Shown: positions 43,581 through 56,331 of the stretch, in pieces | How positions within the stretch are numbered: the stretch's first letter is position 1 | Layout: each line of letters opens with the position of its first letter | NCBI GenBank assembly: GCA_031841125.1 | Contig: CM063110.1 | Span: 36,347,214 to 36,411,213, forward strand | Reading direction: 5' to 3' | Source of the DNA: Acanthococcus lagerstroemiae | Lineage: Eukaryota > Arthropoda > Insecta > Hemiptera > Eriococcidae | DNA length: 64,000 bases | The notes under the pieces: generated by a model | What the model was told of the DNA's origin: nothing | What the model saw: the letters and a program-made list of their open reading frames with translations, nothing else | Databases searched by the model: none | Program-made: the position numbers and the translations under genes

Positions 43581-43852
43581 CAGTGGAGTCGCCAAGAGCG
43601 GAAAGGGGCGAAGGGGGTTAATCCTCCCAAGGCTTCTGGAATTGAGAGTAAAATATGCAAAAATGAGCAATTTTTCGCCTTTTGTTTTTTCGAAAAATCT
43701 TCGCTAGGGCAGTAATTTTGCTTTCATTTTCATAAAATAGTCCTCTAATATCGGTAACTTTAAAAAATACCTCAATTTTCGACTTTTTCTTCCTCGAAAA
43801 TCTTACGTTGCCTCCCCCCCCCCCCGGGGGGGAAATCCTGAGTGCGTCACTG
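43581..43852. mobile_element. hAT-type MITE, 272 bp, with perfect 8-bp target duplication
   Basis: Begins CAGTGGAGTCGCC and ends, read on the other strand, CAGTGACGCACTC. It is flanked on both sides by GCAGTGCC (43573-43580 and 43853-43860). An 8-bp duplication with CAGTG termini is the signature of hAT elements. The interior has no transposase; a C12/G-run sits near 43815-43832. The intact duplication suggests a younger insertion than most in the window. Confidence 0.8.
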
Positions 43853-43860
43853 GCAGTGCC

Positions 43861-46800
43861 CATGTTCAGTCTCAATGATCTGCAGAAACGAAACGAAGCA
43901 ATCGAAGGAAACTGGTAAATGGTTGCTACTTCGCCTTCCTCCCAATATTAATCACGTGGATGGGTATATGATCGTGGGAGGCAACAAGACATTCTGGAAA
44001 ACATTCTTCCAAACGAGCAGGATGTTATAACGAACGAGCAGGATATTATAACGGTAGTCGTAAAAAAATGAAAGTTGAAAGAATCAGCTAAAAATGGAAG
44101 TTGTAAAACGATATATAGAGCAAAAAAACAACAATAACAAGAAATCCCTTTGGAATAAGAGCAGGGGAAAAAAATAATCGAAAAATTGCAATAATATTAT
44201 TCTGACAACGAGGCCGACTTTCGCGCAAAAAATCCGTTGGGCGAATATACTTTCACAATACAAGTGCGTAAAAAGAATTTTACGATTGCAAATTTATTCG
44301 TCGTCTATAGAGCTACTTAATTTATCGGCGAGCTGAACGCGGGCGGCTTTAGGAACTCAATGAAAAAGCTGGAATTTTTGTAATTAAATTTTATATACAT
44401 GTTGACAGGGTTTTAAATTTTCGGTAATTTCTTTCCGGGTTAAAGTTCAATTTTAATTGACTGTTAAGGGGTTTTCAAGTGAAATTCACCGCTAGCCCAT
44501 GGACTTGACGTAATAACTTCAGACCTTGACATCTTTCGCTTTAATTATTATTAGGTTTCGTTGATAACTTTTTTTGGATCCCTAATTGCAAAAGAAACCT
44601 TTAATCCTGATCGTTATGAAAGGCAATGTAAATTCAGGGTCAGAAAAAAGAGGACAGGATAGGTCGTTTTGTAGTTTGCGTTAAAACAAGCGGACTCTAA
44701 AAAGAACGTTTTTATTTTGCATACAAGCACAGCACTTTTAAACCGTCCTAGGCCATCATTCGGTATTTCTATTATGCTCCATACGAGTGTGGAAAAGCCG
44801 TTACCCTACATCTGGTTTTGTTTTCCAATATGTTAATCCCGTTTTTCGTTTTCATGCTCGAGAGGAAAAATCTGAAATGCTTTTTGGAAACTCGTGTTCG
44901 CGTAATTCGCTCATCGCTTCGCGTCCACTTATTCCGCGTCCTTGTTTTCGAAATTTGCACAGTGGCCGAGGTGTCTTTTCTTGGGAGAACTGCACCAGTT
45001 ATCTTCGTATAAAGTTTTCATAGATTCAGTTTGGGTTTCGAAATTGCGTGTACTTGCCGCACCCATGTGCTCTGCTACCTGCTAACGACATTAGTGAAAA
45101 AGTTCGATCGAATCATAATGAAGAAATTAGCTCGCGGTATTTCCATTTCAAAGTGGGCTGAATAATAAAGGGCAAGTAAATGCTTTTTCGAATTCCGAGA
45201 TAGAATCCATTTGCGCGGTTTCGTACCGGCTTATTTGAATGAAGCCTGGCTCATTGTCTCGATCGTTAGACGCGGATATTAGGATGGGACTCGACAAAAT
45301 TACTTCACAGCCGCCAAAAATGTCTTCTTCATTTTTAAAATGTCGTTCTCACCGGTGGGATTCTACTTCCGTGAACGTTCAACTGACAGATCAAAAAAAT
45401 TCCGTATTTCGGCTCTTGTATTCCCGAGCGAGGGCGGAGTGAAAAACGTTTCCGGCGCTGGAATGAAATTTCAAGTTGCAGTGAGCAGCTCTTTTTTGAA
45501 GAAGAAGAAGACGTGTAGTGATTGCAACCTAATTATCATTTCTGTATTGCTACGCTTATTCTGAGTTCGTACCGAACATCCTGCGGTTGATTGTCCTTCC
45601 ATTGTGCCCTTTAACCGCGAGTAGGGAAAGTTGTGAAATTACAAGTTGTTGTGCAAGAATCCGAAGTCGTATTTCCGCTTCAGTTTGCTTCTATATACCT
45701 AATCTTATCCAAGTTCTGCTTCCAGCTCTTCTGACAATGTATTTTACGATTCTCGTTGCGGTTGAGAGAATGCGCGAAGCCTCAGTGGCACCCCGATTTG
45801 TAGACACAAAGTTGCTGGAGTCACTTGATGTAACTATCCGATTTCACTGCATGTCATGGCGGTTTCTGCAAGTTGATTAAGATAAAGACTAATGGGGAAG
45901 AATGGTACACGTCCATAGAAGCTGATTTCGAGAAAAATCGATTTTAAGGTGTGAAAACGATTAGATGGCAAAGATACTAGTAAAAACCATGAAAATAAAA
46001 TACGGAGAAATGTAGAAAGTATTTATTACCGTAAACCGGGGCTACTTTACATTTGCGGGGTAACTTTACACAGTACCTGTTTTTGCCGCGTTAGTGAGGA
46101 GAATTGTACAATCTAGAAAAGAGGGAACATTGATTGTGGTCTCATTGTATTGGGATTTAAACTTAAAGTTTCAAGTGCTGGTAGCCCTGCATATGTGTGA
46201 GTGATCACATATGATTTACCGAAAGCGTGTAGTAAACTTCAACTATCATTAAGTCGATTAGAAATTCACTTTCAAAGGAAATTTGTCCTAAATTCAATTG
46301 CATCATCACCAAAAAATTACATTATAATCAGTTCTACTGGCAGAATAATTTTTACTCGGTTTTTTATCCTCTTGAAGATAGCAGTGTTTCTATTTGAAAG
46401 TACACCTGATCACTCACTGATTTTCACCCGCTAACACCCGCGCAGGTAATTTTGCAGCGCACTCTAGTGCAGGTTTAAATCCCAATTCCTGGATATTTAC
46501 TCGATCAGGTGAGGTATATTTTCGAGTAACGGTGTTTGAGAACACTGCGAAAATATCAGAGCCAAGCAAGGTTAAAATGTTGGGTTACAAAATTCCCTCT
46601 ATTTACAGTATACAGTAGGTATTATGGAATATTTTTTATCGTGACGTAAACCGATGCCGAATTCTATCAGCTTTCGAACGATGTATGATAGTATGGGGAA
46701 AGATGCGTGCACAGATGACTGGAGGCGATTGTTTGTTTGAAATCTTGTCATTAGTGTTGTTCGCTGCACTTTCCAATCTTCAGTGATTTTGTCAAAATAA

Positions 46801-49292
46801 ATGGTTAGTTATAGCGAGTTAGTGAATAAAAAACCAATAATAATAGTCTGGAAGAGAATCCGGTGAATAAAATGTAAGATAAGAAAACAAAAATTAATGA
46901 GAAACTTCGAATTAATTCAAACTTTGTTCGGAACTATCGTTACATACTTGAAATGGTCTCCCACGCAGGGGCGTTCAGAGGGGGGGGGGAAGGTGTCTAC
47001 TACCTCCAAATGTTTTTGGCAGTCGGCAAATTTACCCAAAAATATGTTAAAGTCGGCTAAATCGGTAATCGTGAGTATAGAAATACAGTCAGCAATTTCA
47101 ATCACCGACATTATGACGAAGTCTATGAATTAATGACTAAGCTTCAAAAGAGTTTCAAGCATTTATGAAGGATTGTCCAGCCTTGTACTGATAAATCGTA
47201 TAAACTTTCGCGGGTATCGACTGCATGGCACGTCGCCACCTTCCCTGTTCAGCTGACAAATGATGATTCATGCAGTCCGGTGGCCGATTCAGAATCTAAA
47301 AATGGGTGCGCCCTGCCAGGGGGATCATCTCATCCACCCTGAGACAGCTCCAAAGTTGAAAAACCATTCATCAAAAATATCATTATTCTCTGTTATTTTC
47401 TTAAAGGAGCCACACCATGACAGACTCGTGACGGCGCATTGTATTGACGAATGGTCAACAACCGAAGATTCTGGTTTGATGGATCCAATTGCTATTTCAT
47501 GGAACTAAATTGGCGTTTTCTGTTTTTCATGAGCTATATGCACGATATAGTGTACGTCTACGATACATAATTAATGAAAATTAACTTCCTGTATTCGTAG
47601 TACAACACCGAACCTTGGGATAAAAAAGTTAGTCAAAAATGCATTTTTGGTCTTCGTATTTTTGACTAGTTGTGACTTAGACTATAGCTATGTACCATCA
47701 GCTGCGTTTCGACTGAACGATTCCAAACTTCGTTTGAAAATTAATTTCAATGGAATGTGTCTCGCGGCACAACACTCTTCCCTATACAAATGCTGTTACT
47801 ACCGAAGAGCCTTACAACAAACCTCCCTGCGGCTCTGAGCTTCCGTCCATGTAATTTTTCACTTTCTGAAAAGATTATGGAAAAAAATATTGGTGCTTCA
47901 AATTCACGATTGTTGTATTCCAGAATTTATACCTGACTTATGACACAATTATTTGGTAAATCTGGAAGCACAACCTAAAGAGTTACTATAGGTACTGAAG
48001 ACTATAAAAGCCAGAAACGAACTTGAAGAATATCTTAATGAGTCTTAAATGTGTTTTCAAGTCTTAGCTAGTCTTAAGTTTGTTTTGATAGAGGTCAAAT
48101 TTGTCGGAATATCTGTTCAATATTATATGATATCAGTACTAATGACTGTTTTTACCATACGTTCAATTTTTTTTAACAGAAAAAGTAGATACATAGACGG
48201 ACCTAGCTTGCACAATCGATCATATTTTTTCTTTATTTTTTACTCTGGTGGGTATTTATCCAGGTCACAAAGCTCGATGTACTAAACGTGTTTTTCCTGT
48301 TCTAAGTCATTTGGGCCAGTAAGTTCTTAAAGAAAATGTACGTAATGAAATTATCCAATGAACGGTTTCCTCTTTTACAATCTTTGTGTTACTTCGTTAG
48401 GTTTGATTTTTTTTCCTACCCGCTCAACGAAATCAGAGAGAAAAAAGCAACCGAAATAAATAAAAAGGAATTTTATACGTTTTAATGTTGGCTCAAAGCT
48501 TTTTATTTACCTATCAAACCCTCATCGTAGCTCTTCAAAATTAAATATATTATTGCATATCTTCATTTTAATGGTTTTGGGAATTTCTTTCCCCGTATAA
48601 CAAAGAGTGGCTATCAGCATACCTAATATTTGCTAGATTTTTAAATACACGTATGTAGGTTTGCAAGTAAAACACAGAATACGTTTCAGCGAGAGTCGGG
48701 AAGTCATTCCCATTATAGTGTGTCTCTCATTTTAAAATTCTTCGAAATTTGACCTGGCCACCCGTAAATTTCTTCCTTATCCGATGAGAGTAACTTCTCC
48801 AAATTTTCAGAAATGTTCAATAATTTAAAGGCAATCCCCCTCCCCTGATGTCTTACAGTTTAACACAGGATCATTGCTTAGAACTGTCCTTATAGAAAAC
48901 ATACAATCAGCTCGTTCTAAGAGTAAAAGATGAAAAAAAAAAGTTCTCAAGTTTAAAATTGAACTTTCGGATGGGTGTTTAAAATTGAGGTATTCAAAAG
49001 CTAAAATTAAAAAAAAAAAATACAACAGGCAGACTTTTCTAGACTGATGTTTCACGCTGAATACTTGCTTTAAATTGTCCCTCCCTTTATAGTTTCCTCA
49101 TAGCTAGCTTTCAGCTTCAACCTTCAAATTTGAAGAAATTCGTCATACTTGAATTATTTTGAGTAAAACTAGAATGATGCTCAGAATTAGACGTTTTATC
49201 TCGAATAATGATCCAAAACTTTCATAATCGCGATGAACAGATACAGAATGGTGAGGGAGAGGGGACTAAAACTGTGCATAAGGATATGTTTC
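43861..49292. other. 5.4 kb without recognised genes
   Basis: Only short open frames without motifs. Noted but not classified: CCGGGGCTACTTTACATTTGCGGGGTAACTTTACAC at 46033-46072, a tandem pair of a phrase common in insect repeats; CAGGGGCGTTCAGAGGGGGGGGG at 46968, a hAT-like left end without a convincing partner; long A-runs at 48930 and 49010. Some of this may be intron or regulatory DNA of a gene outside the window. Confidence 0.3.
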
Positions 49293-49549
49293 GATGTTTG
49301 GTAGTGCGCATATCCAGTAACATACATTCTGTCTTCAGTACAACGAGCATTATAGAGACAGATAATTACCGTAATGTAAATAAATTACTGGATAAATTAC
49401 CTTTATATAAATTATGGAAGGTAATTACCATCCCAGATAAATCATATAGTAAGGTAATTCATTTAGATTAGGGTAATCACCTATCTCTATAATGCTAGTA
49501 GCACTGAAGACTGAAGGTATATAATTGGATTTATGTACTACTAAACATC
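49293..49549. mobile_element. Foldback MITE, 257 bp, about 79-bp arms
   Basis: The left arm (from GATGTTTGGTAGTGCGCATAT at 49293 through GTCTTCAGTACAACGAGCAT and TATAGAGACAGATAATTACC) is matched in reverse by the right arm, 49471-49549 (GGTAATCACCTATCTCTATA, TGCTAGTAGCACTGAAGACTG, GTACTACTAAACATC). The pairing has scattered mismatches. The centre (about 95 bp) is rich in GGTAATT and ATTACC and can also pair. No coding capacity. Confidence 0.8.
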
Positions 49550-49966
49550 AAACACCTTTGCTCGTAGTTTTAGCCCACCCCCTTGACATTCTTCATCAGT
49601 TTATTGTAATTATGAAAGTCGTGAATCATTATTCGAGGTGAAATGCCTTATTCTGAGTATCATTGCAGTTTCATTCAAAATAATTCTACTCAAATATGAT
49701 ATGACTTTTTTTTTTTTTAAATTTGAAGAGGCTAATTATGAGGGAACAGTAATAAGTGAAGGGGCTATTTAAAGTGCATATTTGGAATCAGTGTGAAAAA
49801 TAAATTCAGGGAAGGTCTGCTGCAGCATTTTTGTATCATTTTTATTATTTTTTTTCTTCAAATTTTAGTTTTTTAATATCCCAACTTTAAACATTGACTA
49901 GGAGTTTAATTTTGAATCAAAGTACGATTTTCTTTTTAAATTACTCAGAATATCTTCTACTTTCAG
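49550..49966. other. Non-coding A+T-rich flank of the copia element
   Basis: Homopolymer T patches near 49708 and 49846; no features. The five bases before the LTR are TTCAG. Confidence 0.4.
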
Positions 49967-50237
49967 TGTTGGAGGATATCGCTCCATGTTTATGTACTCC
50001 CTCAGAGGCAGTGCGTGTATATAGAACACGAACGACCCTCCTCGGTGAGATCAACGAGTAAGGGCAGGCCCCGAGACGATACAGCAACAACGCGTGCTGA
50101 ATAACAACCCTGGCTAGACTAACAAACTCGGGAGAAACCGAATACGAGCATCTATCGCGTAGCTCGAGTGTCAACGGGACCTGCGGGTGCGCGCGCATAT
50201 AATCTAGAAACTAGGCTAAGGTATGAAGTTTCTAACA
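49967..50237 (-). repeat. Copia 3' LTR (271 bp)
   Basis: Starts TGTTAGAAACTTC and ends ATATCCTCCAACA on the - strand, the standard TG..CA with TGTT/AACA ends. A TATA-like CTATATACACG (- strand, about 50014-50026) lies in the downstream half. G+C is higher than the flanks. By eye every base matches the copy at 58386-58656. An 85-codon frame across it is a shadow that appears in both LTRs. Confidence 0.9.
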
Positions 50238-50248
50238 CTCCCCCCTCA
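50238..50248 (-). other. Copia polypurine tract
   Basis: TGAGGGGGGAG on the - strand directly abuts the TGTTAG start of the 3' LTR. This is the position of the plus-strand primer in LTR retrotransposons and fixes the element's orientation. Confidence 0.8.
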
Positions 50249-50639
50249 GCCGAGGACCAAGTTTTACCCATGCAGGGAGATTGGTTGAGGGGTTGAATTG
50301 GAATGTTTTATGTGGTTCTCCAACAAGCAATCTCAAATGAGAATAATGGAATTGATTAATAGTCACTAAGTGACAGAAATCATTCATACGAGCTGATTAA
50401 TAAAATACTTGAGGTAGCTTAAACTGAAATAATATTTACTATTCTTAAAATAAGCATTACACTAAAGTTATATTCTAAAACTTATATAGTAGTGGTTTTT
50501 AACTAATAAATTCAGCTTCTTGTCAAGTTTCATTCATATTGTGAAACACTATAAATGGAGAAATCCCACATTAAGTAAAGGCTTGTGTCAGAACATTCAT
50601 ATGGAAGTGTTCTACTGAGCATATGTGTAGGGGGACAGT

Positions 50640-53600
50640 GTACCAATGCATCTCTAAATTCGATAAACGATTTTGCGGGTAATGCTTTGGTCAATATGTC
50701 TGCTCATTTGCTTTGTAGTACTTATCCACTCGATGGTTACAGGACCAGCTAAAACTTTAAATTTCAAGTAATGAAAACATAGTTCAACTAGGTACATGTT
50801 TTAGCGATTTTAATTTCAATAATTTTGCAAGAGTGCAAACATTGCAATACCTATTGTGAACTCTGAATAAAAATTTGACTAGTTCTCGTTCTCTGACTGA
50901 TACCGGTTGCCAACAAATAAAGCTTGCAGCAATATACGAGTATATTCAGCCTCAGCAGTTTACAAAGCAATATGAGTTTGCTTTTTAGAACGCTAAGCTA
51001 CTACATCTCCGAATCTCCGAACAGGAGAACAACGTAATCTGATATTAAGCGGTGTTGTGTTTTTTTTTGGTTTTTTTTTTTCGAGAATTTCTATTTACAA
51101 AACGCCACCAAGGGGGCGAGGGTGAAGTAAATATTAAAATAATATTCTCGTCACGGCTTCTCAGTCACTGCATGTTAGTGACACTTGGGCCCGGCTGACC
51201 GCATTCGCGGGAAACGAAATATCTAGCCGATTATAATTCTCCACCCTTGTCAGGACAATACCTGATAAGGAGTAAGCCATCTTTGTCCAGAATCAGGATT
51301 ACAAAGTAATCTTTCTACAGAGAAGTACCCCAGGCTTCAGCCAGTAGGTATGGTTTGAACTCCAGTCTCTCAATTGTAGTCCGCTCTCAAACCAACGTTG
51401 TGATAAGACTCTGCGATTATTCAGATAATTATGCAATTCACATACTTGAGGTTTTTGTCTCAGATCATAGTCTGGTATAATCTGAATGACCTTCTAGAAT
51501 TCTCATATAGGCACGCAGAGGGTTTTCCAGAACATCGTGGAGAAAAGCAGTTTTTATGTCCCATTGCCTAGTTCCTAAACTGAGCCTATTTGCTTGTGAC
51601 AAAGGTCAACGGATGTCAGTAATTCCAGTAACTGGCTCATAAGTGTTTGATACATCATACACGTTAGTACATATTTTCGAAACCTCGACCAACAAGCATA
51701 GCTCTGTACCATTCATCATTATTCGCTTCATGTTTTCTTTTACAGACCCAAGCTGAGTCAGTTGGGGAAAACTATTTTGGAATATTCTCAATTGATGCGA
51801 TTGACCAAGTTCTAGTCTTATCTAGAGCTTGAAATATACTTCCTTCATCGCCTACTGCCACCTGGCTGCAAACTGCGAACGCAATGCTTCTTTATATTGT
51901 ATATTCTCGATTCTAGCAGTACCTATCATGAGTGATAAGTGCAGGAAACTCATTCAATGCCATTCCTCTTCTAGAGAGATGAGGAAAATTGAACAATTAG
52001 TGTCTGTTTGTACATGAGAGTCTAGTGACTGAGTCATGTGATGACGCTTTATAAAGGCAATGTAAGCTTTCGTCTTTGGAACGAGAGCTTGAGCTTTTGT
52101 TACTCCATAATCTTGAGGATTAGTCATGAGTAATAGATGCGTTTCAGTGGTGAAAGCATCGGAAGTTCTGAATACGGTATGATTACCTTTATGGTACTGA
52201 GGTCAGAGAAGACCCTGGTTGGCTTTGACTTGTCATAGGTAGACACGGAGGCAGTCATCAATGTCGTCTGCTGGGAGTTCAACTATCAATTCAGATGTAC
52301 GAGATCGTTTCGCAGCCAAGAGTTGACTTTCCAGTTTCTCGGCATCTCTTGGATTAAACCAATTTAGAGATTTACGCTGAATTACAATTGGGTCTTTAAA
52401 TGCTGTGTTTTCAAAAGGACTATAAAAATGGCCTTAGACTTGAGATTCAGCAAAGGTATAACGTCTCATATAGGGGAAATTTTCCCCGAAGGAACTTGCA
52501 GCGTTAAGACTGCATTCGACTGAATTTCTACATAGAATTTTCGAACTCCCCCATTTTAGAATTTTCCAACTTGTTGTGCTAATAGAACGTAGGCTGAGCA
52601 GCCAAACCGTTTGAAATATTTCAGCTGGGGCTTATATCTGAATAGCAGCTCAAATTGAATGGTTGAGTTACAGACAGATATTTGGGAAGTACCTTTTGTA
52701 CAGTTGCGTAGCATACTTGATAGCATGGCCCCGCATTAGTTTAGGAAGCCAAGAATCAATAAGTATGAATCAGGCTATATGTTGAATGGTTTGATGAAAT
52801 TGCTCCCCACCCCATTGAGGGGGGGGGTTGTATAAAGTGGAGCAATGTCAGTGTGAGTATTATATTTATTCAAACAGGCAGCAAACTTAGAGATCTTATA
52901 TGCTGTCCATTATCCATTCGGATTTTATCGATACGGAATTCATATGATGTATTATATCTTATAAAAACAATAAATTTTTCCTATCTCTCATGCGCTTGCT
53001 GTTTCGTTTTCATAAGATATACGAAACCAAAACGAGAGAAATCATCAATTATACACATAACATATTGCTCGCCTCCAGGAAAGGCTTCTGGCAATATCGC
53101 ACCCTGCACATCGGTATGCAAATGTTGCAATGGCCGATCTGCACCTCTTCGTATCGTATTGTGGAGCTTCTGTGTAGCTATACAAATTTTGGAAGCGTAA
53201 CAATCTGCAATTGAAGTTGAAACGATTTTCCTTGCAGTTTAGGTACAATATTCTGCATTTCATTCATTGCATTAAGACTCGGACGACCGAATCGTAAATG
53301 CCATAAGCGTCGAGTTGTGTTTTTAAATAATTTTTCAGCTCGGCGTGAGTTCGAACTACATCGTAGGTGATTCGCATAATCGAACTAGCACCAGTACAAG
53401 ATAGTTCCACTGAGAGGCTTAAAGAGCTCCCCCCCAAATTTGGAACTAGTGTACTATCATTTGACGTTATAGCAGGATTCAGATTAAAGTACCATATCTC
53501 TCAGTCAGATATTGCATCAAGAACTGACTGTATATCTGATGGATAACTATAGATTTTTTTTTTTTTTTTAGCCATGTGTTTCGAATCATTAAAGAAATGA

Positions 53601-54790
53601 AACAAGTGCGCTAAGTTTGTCAGCTTCTTTACAGAAAGCAGGTTCTCACAGACTTCAGGCAGATCACTGTCTAAATCTTACGTAAGATTTTCGTCTGTTA
53701 ACTTATAGGAAAGAGTCGTTCGCTTTCTTTTATGAATATTTTGGTAGACGATCGCTATTATAGCATCTACTACCAATTTTGGGATTGGCCAAGAGGCGTG
53801 AACATTTGAAAGCAGTTGCTTCCATTTACCAGAAGCAAGGTTCAATCCGAGTCTACTCATACTTTCATAGAATTACTGAAAATTTGTTGACTCATAAGGA
53901 CTTCCAGCTTTGTATGTCAGTGCATAGTTCGCTACTGAATCGGATAACGGAAATGCTTTTGGGTCAGTCAGATCGCAACGACGCGAATTTCTGCTGCGTT
54001 TACCGCCGTTATTCCTGTCCTTCTGATCAATCCGCTGGTCAGCTCCATTCCCTTCACGGGGATTGGATTTATTCCGGCCGCCGCGTCAGCTTCCTTGCCC
54101 ATGATGGCCCTTGTGCCTGTTTCAATTTGGTAGGACCAACTCACAGGGGGCGAGATGCAGGTTACCCACCCATTAACGGCCTTATATTTTGGGCTTGTTT
54201 TACGATGACACTCTTCAGGTGTGCTTACCGTTCGGGCAGTGCGGACATGTGAGCTTACGGTTTAACTTCTTTTTGGCTCATGTGCTCCTGCATTAGCGGA
54301 AGCAGATTCCCGACAATGGTCTAGTATGTCGATGGACACTGTAGCTAGTGGCGTCTACCACGCCTCCGAGAGCCGTCGTGTCCTTGCCAATTGCAGCGAA
54401 GAATCATTTCGTTCAGTGAAGTTGGCCTTTGTGCTAGCTTGCAGCTCTTGCCAGGCTGTGCCATATCGGCAGTTACATTTGTCCAGCTTTTCTTCTAGCT
54501 GCTAGCACGCCGGCAGTTGGCATTGAGGGCTACTAGTGGAGTCTTCATTATCATTATCATTCCCGCAATTTTTGCCGAGAGCATCTCATTAACTGAGATA
54601 TTCCTGTACGGCGATTTTGGGAGTTCTTGTAATGCGCTCACTAAGTGACCCCCGTTCGCAGCAAGAAGGACGTTCCTCTTCATCGTTCTCAAGTAGATCG
54701 ATGATATCCTGCTAATTGATTTCAATATCCATTCCATTATCAATCATGATTTACAAAAAGTACAAAAGTAAAGTTTGACTGACCGAGACC
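50640..54790 (-). pseudogene. Copia gag-pol remnant
   Basis: Read on the - strand. The gag part (about 54745-54180) ends in a damaged CCHC knuckle, CPHCPNGKH, with the last cysteine displaced by a frameshift. A GAG-pre-integrase box is RRLWHLRFGRPSLNAMNEMQ (53255-53320). Integrase shows CIIDDFSRFGFVYLMKTK near 52985-53060. RT shows DIKTAFLHDVLEN near 51530-51570. RNase H shows IAL.TAEAEYTRI near 50945-50982 and ADILTKALPAKSFIEF near 50660-50708. The order is that of Ty1/copia (integrase before RT). The RT palm YVDD is not found; its expected place is taken by a poly-T-flanked insertion at 51061-51240. Stops and shifts occur every few tens of codons, so no protein is made. Confidence 0.8.
51061..51240 (-). 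mobile_element. Probable 3' end of a short LINE inserted in the copia RT
   Basis: A T-rich run (51061-51083, poly-A on the - strand) is followed by TCTATTTACAAAACGCCACCAAGGGGGCG and a GC-richer 150 bp that does not match the surrounding copia frame. The copia trace is broken exactly here. The family is not identified, and the right edge is approximate. Confidence 0.4.
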
Positions 54791-54794
54791 AAGT

Positions 54795-55790
54795 GTTTTC
54801 GCAGTATGAACGCAAAAAAAATTCGAATGGTTCACAAAAAAAACATCCATTTAGTCGAAACTAGAAGTGTTTTTGTTCATGGCGGATATCGAACGTCGTC
54901 ATACAAGAAAGAAAAATTCAGCAGCCGGACTAGAAATATTTTCACAGCAATATACCCAGCAAATCTCTAATACGTTGATTATTTGGAGCAGATGAAACGG
55001 AGATGGCAAAGAACTCATCCGAAAACTGAAGATGATAAGTGAACAACTTAGGTTACACATCAGTGCAGCCAAAACCAAAACGATGGATATCGAGCAGACT
55101 GGCTGTCAGCCTTGAAGGACCTGCTGAATGAATTCGAGAAAGTATAGTAAGTTTTGTATGCTTGGGTTCCTTGGGAAAGACCTGCGCGGCTGGATTGTCC
55201 GATGAAATTCGATGCAAGATACAGTTGGGAAAATCAGCAATGATACGACTATATGTATATAAAATGTCGCATGCTGCTGCAAGATCTCAAGAAGACTACC
55301 CGAAAAATTAGTGAAGACACTTGTATTTCCAGTGTTTTTGTACGCCGCAGAAACATGGACACTAAAACAAGAACATAAGAGAGGAATACGAGTAGGAGCC
55401 TTTGAAATATGGACCTGATGGTGGCGCAAAATGCTTCGAATCCCGCGGACGATGCGGCGAACAAATGCGATTATAATAGCAGAGCTGAGTAAGCCACAAA
55501 GGCTAAGTGCTCTATGGGAAAGAAAAATCCTGAGCTATATCGAACGCATTGCCCTCAGAAATAGCGAAAACTTGGAGCGAAACATCATGCTCGAAAAAAA
55601 AAATGCCAAGTAGGTGGGACAGAAGAAGGTCGCCAATACAGGGGACGGATTGCATTCGGATCCGACTGAGATTGGTTGTAGCGGTAGCTGCCATAGCTCA
55701 GGACCGAGAGGCATGGAAAGTCATCACAGGAAGCCAAGACAGTTGCTACGGACTATAACCTTGATGATGATGATGATGATAATATCCAGC
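54795..55790 (+). mobile_element. LINE 3' end nested in the copia leader, (GAT)n tail
   Basis: The + strand encodes, with shifts, VKTLVFPVFLYAAETWTL (about 55312-55365), GAFEIWTWWRKMLRIPRT.RRTNAIIIAELS (55398-55495), RLSALWERKILSYIERIALR and ENLERNIML, a RQYRGRIAF.SD box, and a DREAWKVITG segment. It ends in CTTGATGATGATGATGATGATAAT (55761-55784). The order matches the thumb and C-terminus of RTE-like endonuclease-reverse transcriptases. The GAT repeat is a typical 3' tail. Orientation is opposite to the host copia. The upstream limit near 54795-54960 is approximate. Confidence 0.75.
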
Positions 55791-55971
55791 AATCTGGCGT
55801 ATTCGAATTCAGAGAGATTGAAAGAACGCTGTATGGCGAAGATCTTTTTGTGTTTTCTTTTCTTTTCTTTTCTTCCAATTCTCCAGAATCTCCACGAAAC
55901 AGGGAGAAATTAAATGGTGTACCGCACCTCCCGTAATAGGTGCAAGGGGATGAAACCAAGCCGGTTTCTTT

Positions 55972-56331
55972 ACTATTCAAATTTCCACAGAATATCTCGA
56001 CTTCGGGAATGCGAGGTCTATTGTTCGCGTCAGGTAATCTGGTCGCTGACAGGTAAACAGGACAAGAGAACTGAATGCTGGGCAGACTGCACCGAATGTC
56101 TTTTGCATTTGGGCATGTATTTCGCGACAAAGACGAGTCTATTGACTTTTACTATTCAAATTTCTGCGGAATAACGCGAATTCGCAAATGCGAGGTTTAT
56201 TGTTTGCGTCACGTATCTGGTCACTGTTTTAGGTCCAGAACAAGAGAGCTGAGTGCGGAATAGACTGGCATCGAATGTCTTTTACATTTCGGTGTGTATT
56301 TCGTAACAGAAACAAGTCTATCAACCTTTAG
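55972..56331 (+). repeat. Two tandem copies of a 179-bp unit in the copia leader
   Basis: Unit 1 (55972-56150) and unit 2 (56151 to about 56331) share ACTATTCAAATTTC..AC/GCGGAAT, AATGCGAGGT(C/T)TATTGTT, GACAAGAGAACTGA and CGAATGTCTTTTGCATTT. Divergence is moderate. The short open frames across it on both strands are not genes. Confidence 0.8.

Noticed and set aside
44772..45880. Cluster of 60-97-codon frames as an unknown gene
   Set aside because: Several frames overlap on both strands, none shows a domain, and no consistent exon structure could be built.
46033..46072. GGGGCTACTTTACA / GGGGTAACTTTACAC pair as a transposon end
   Set aside because: No inverted partner found within several hundred bases, so no element can be delimited.
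46968..47330. Possible hAT MITE starting CAGGGGCGTTCAGAGG and ending ..GGGTGCGCCCTG
   Set aside because: The flanking octamers do not match and the terminal similarity is only about eight bases.
49941..50198. 85-codon frame repeated at 58213-58617 (134 codons), looking like a duplicated gene
   Set aside because: Both lie on the two copia LTRs and are identical only because the LTRs are. No domain, and the second simply runs on into the leader.
55431..55913. Several overlapping frames suggesting small genes
   Set aside because: They belong to the shifted LINE C-terminus and its (GAT)n tail.
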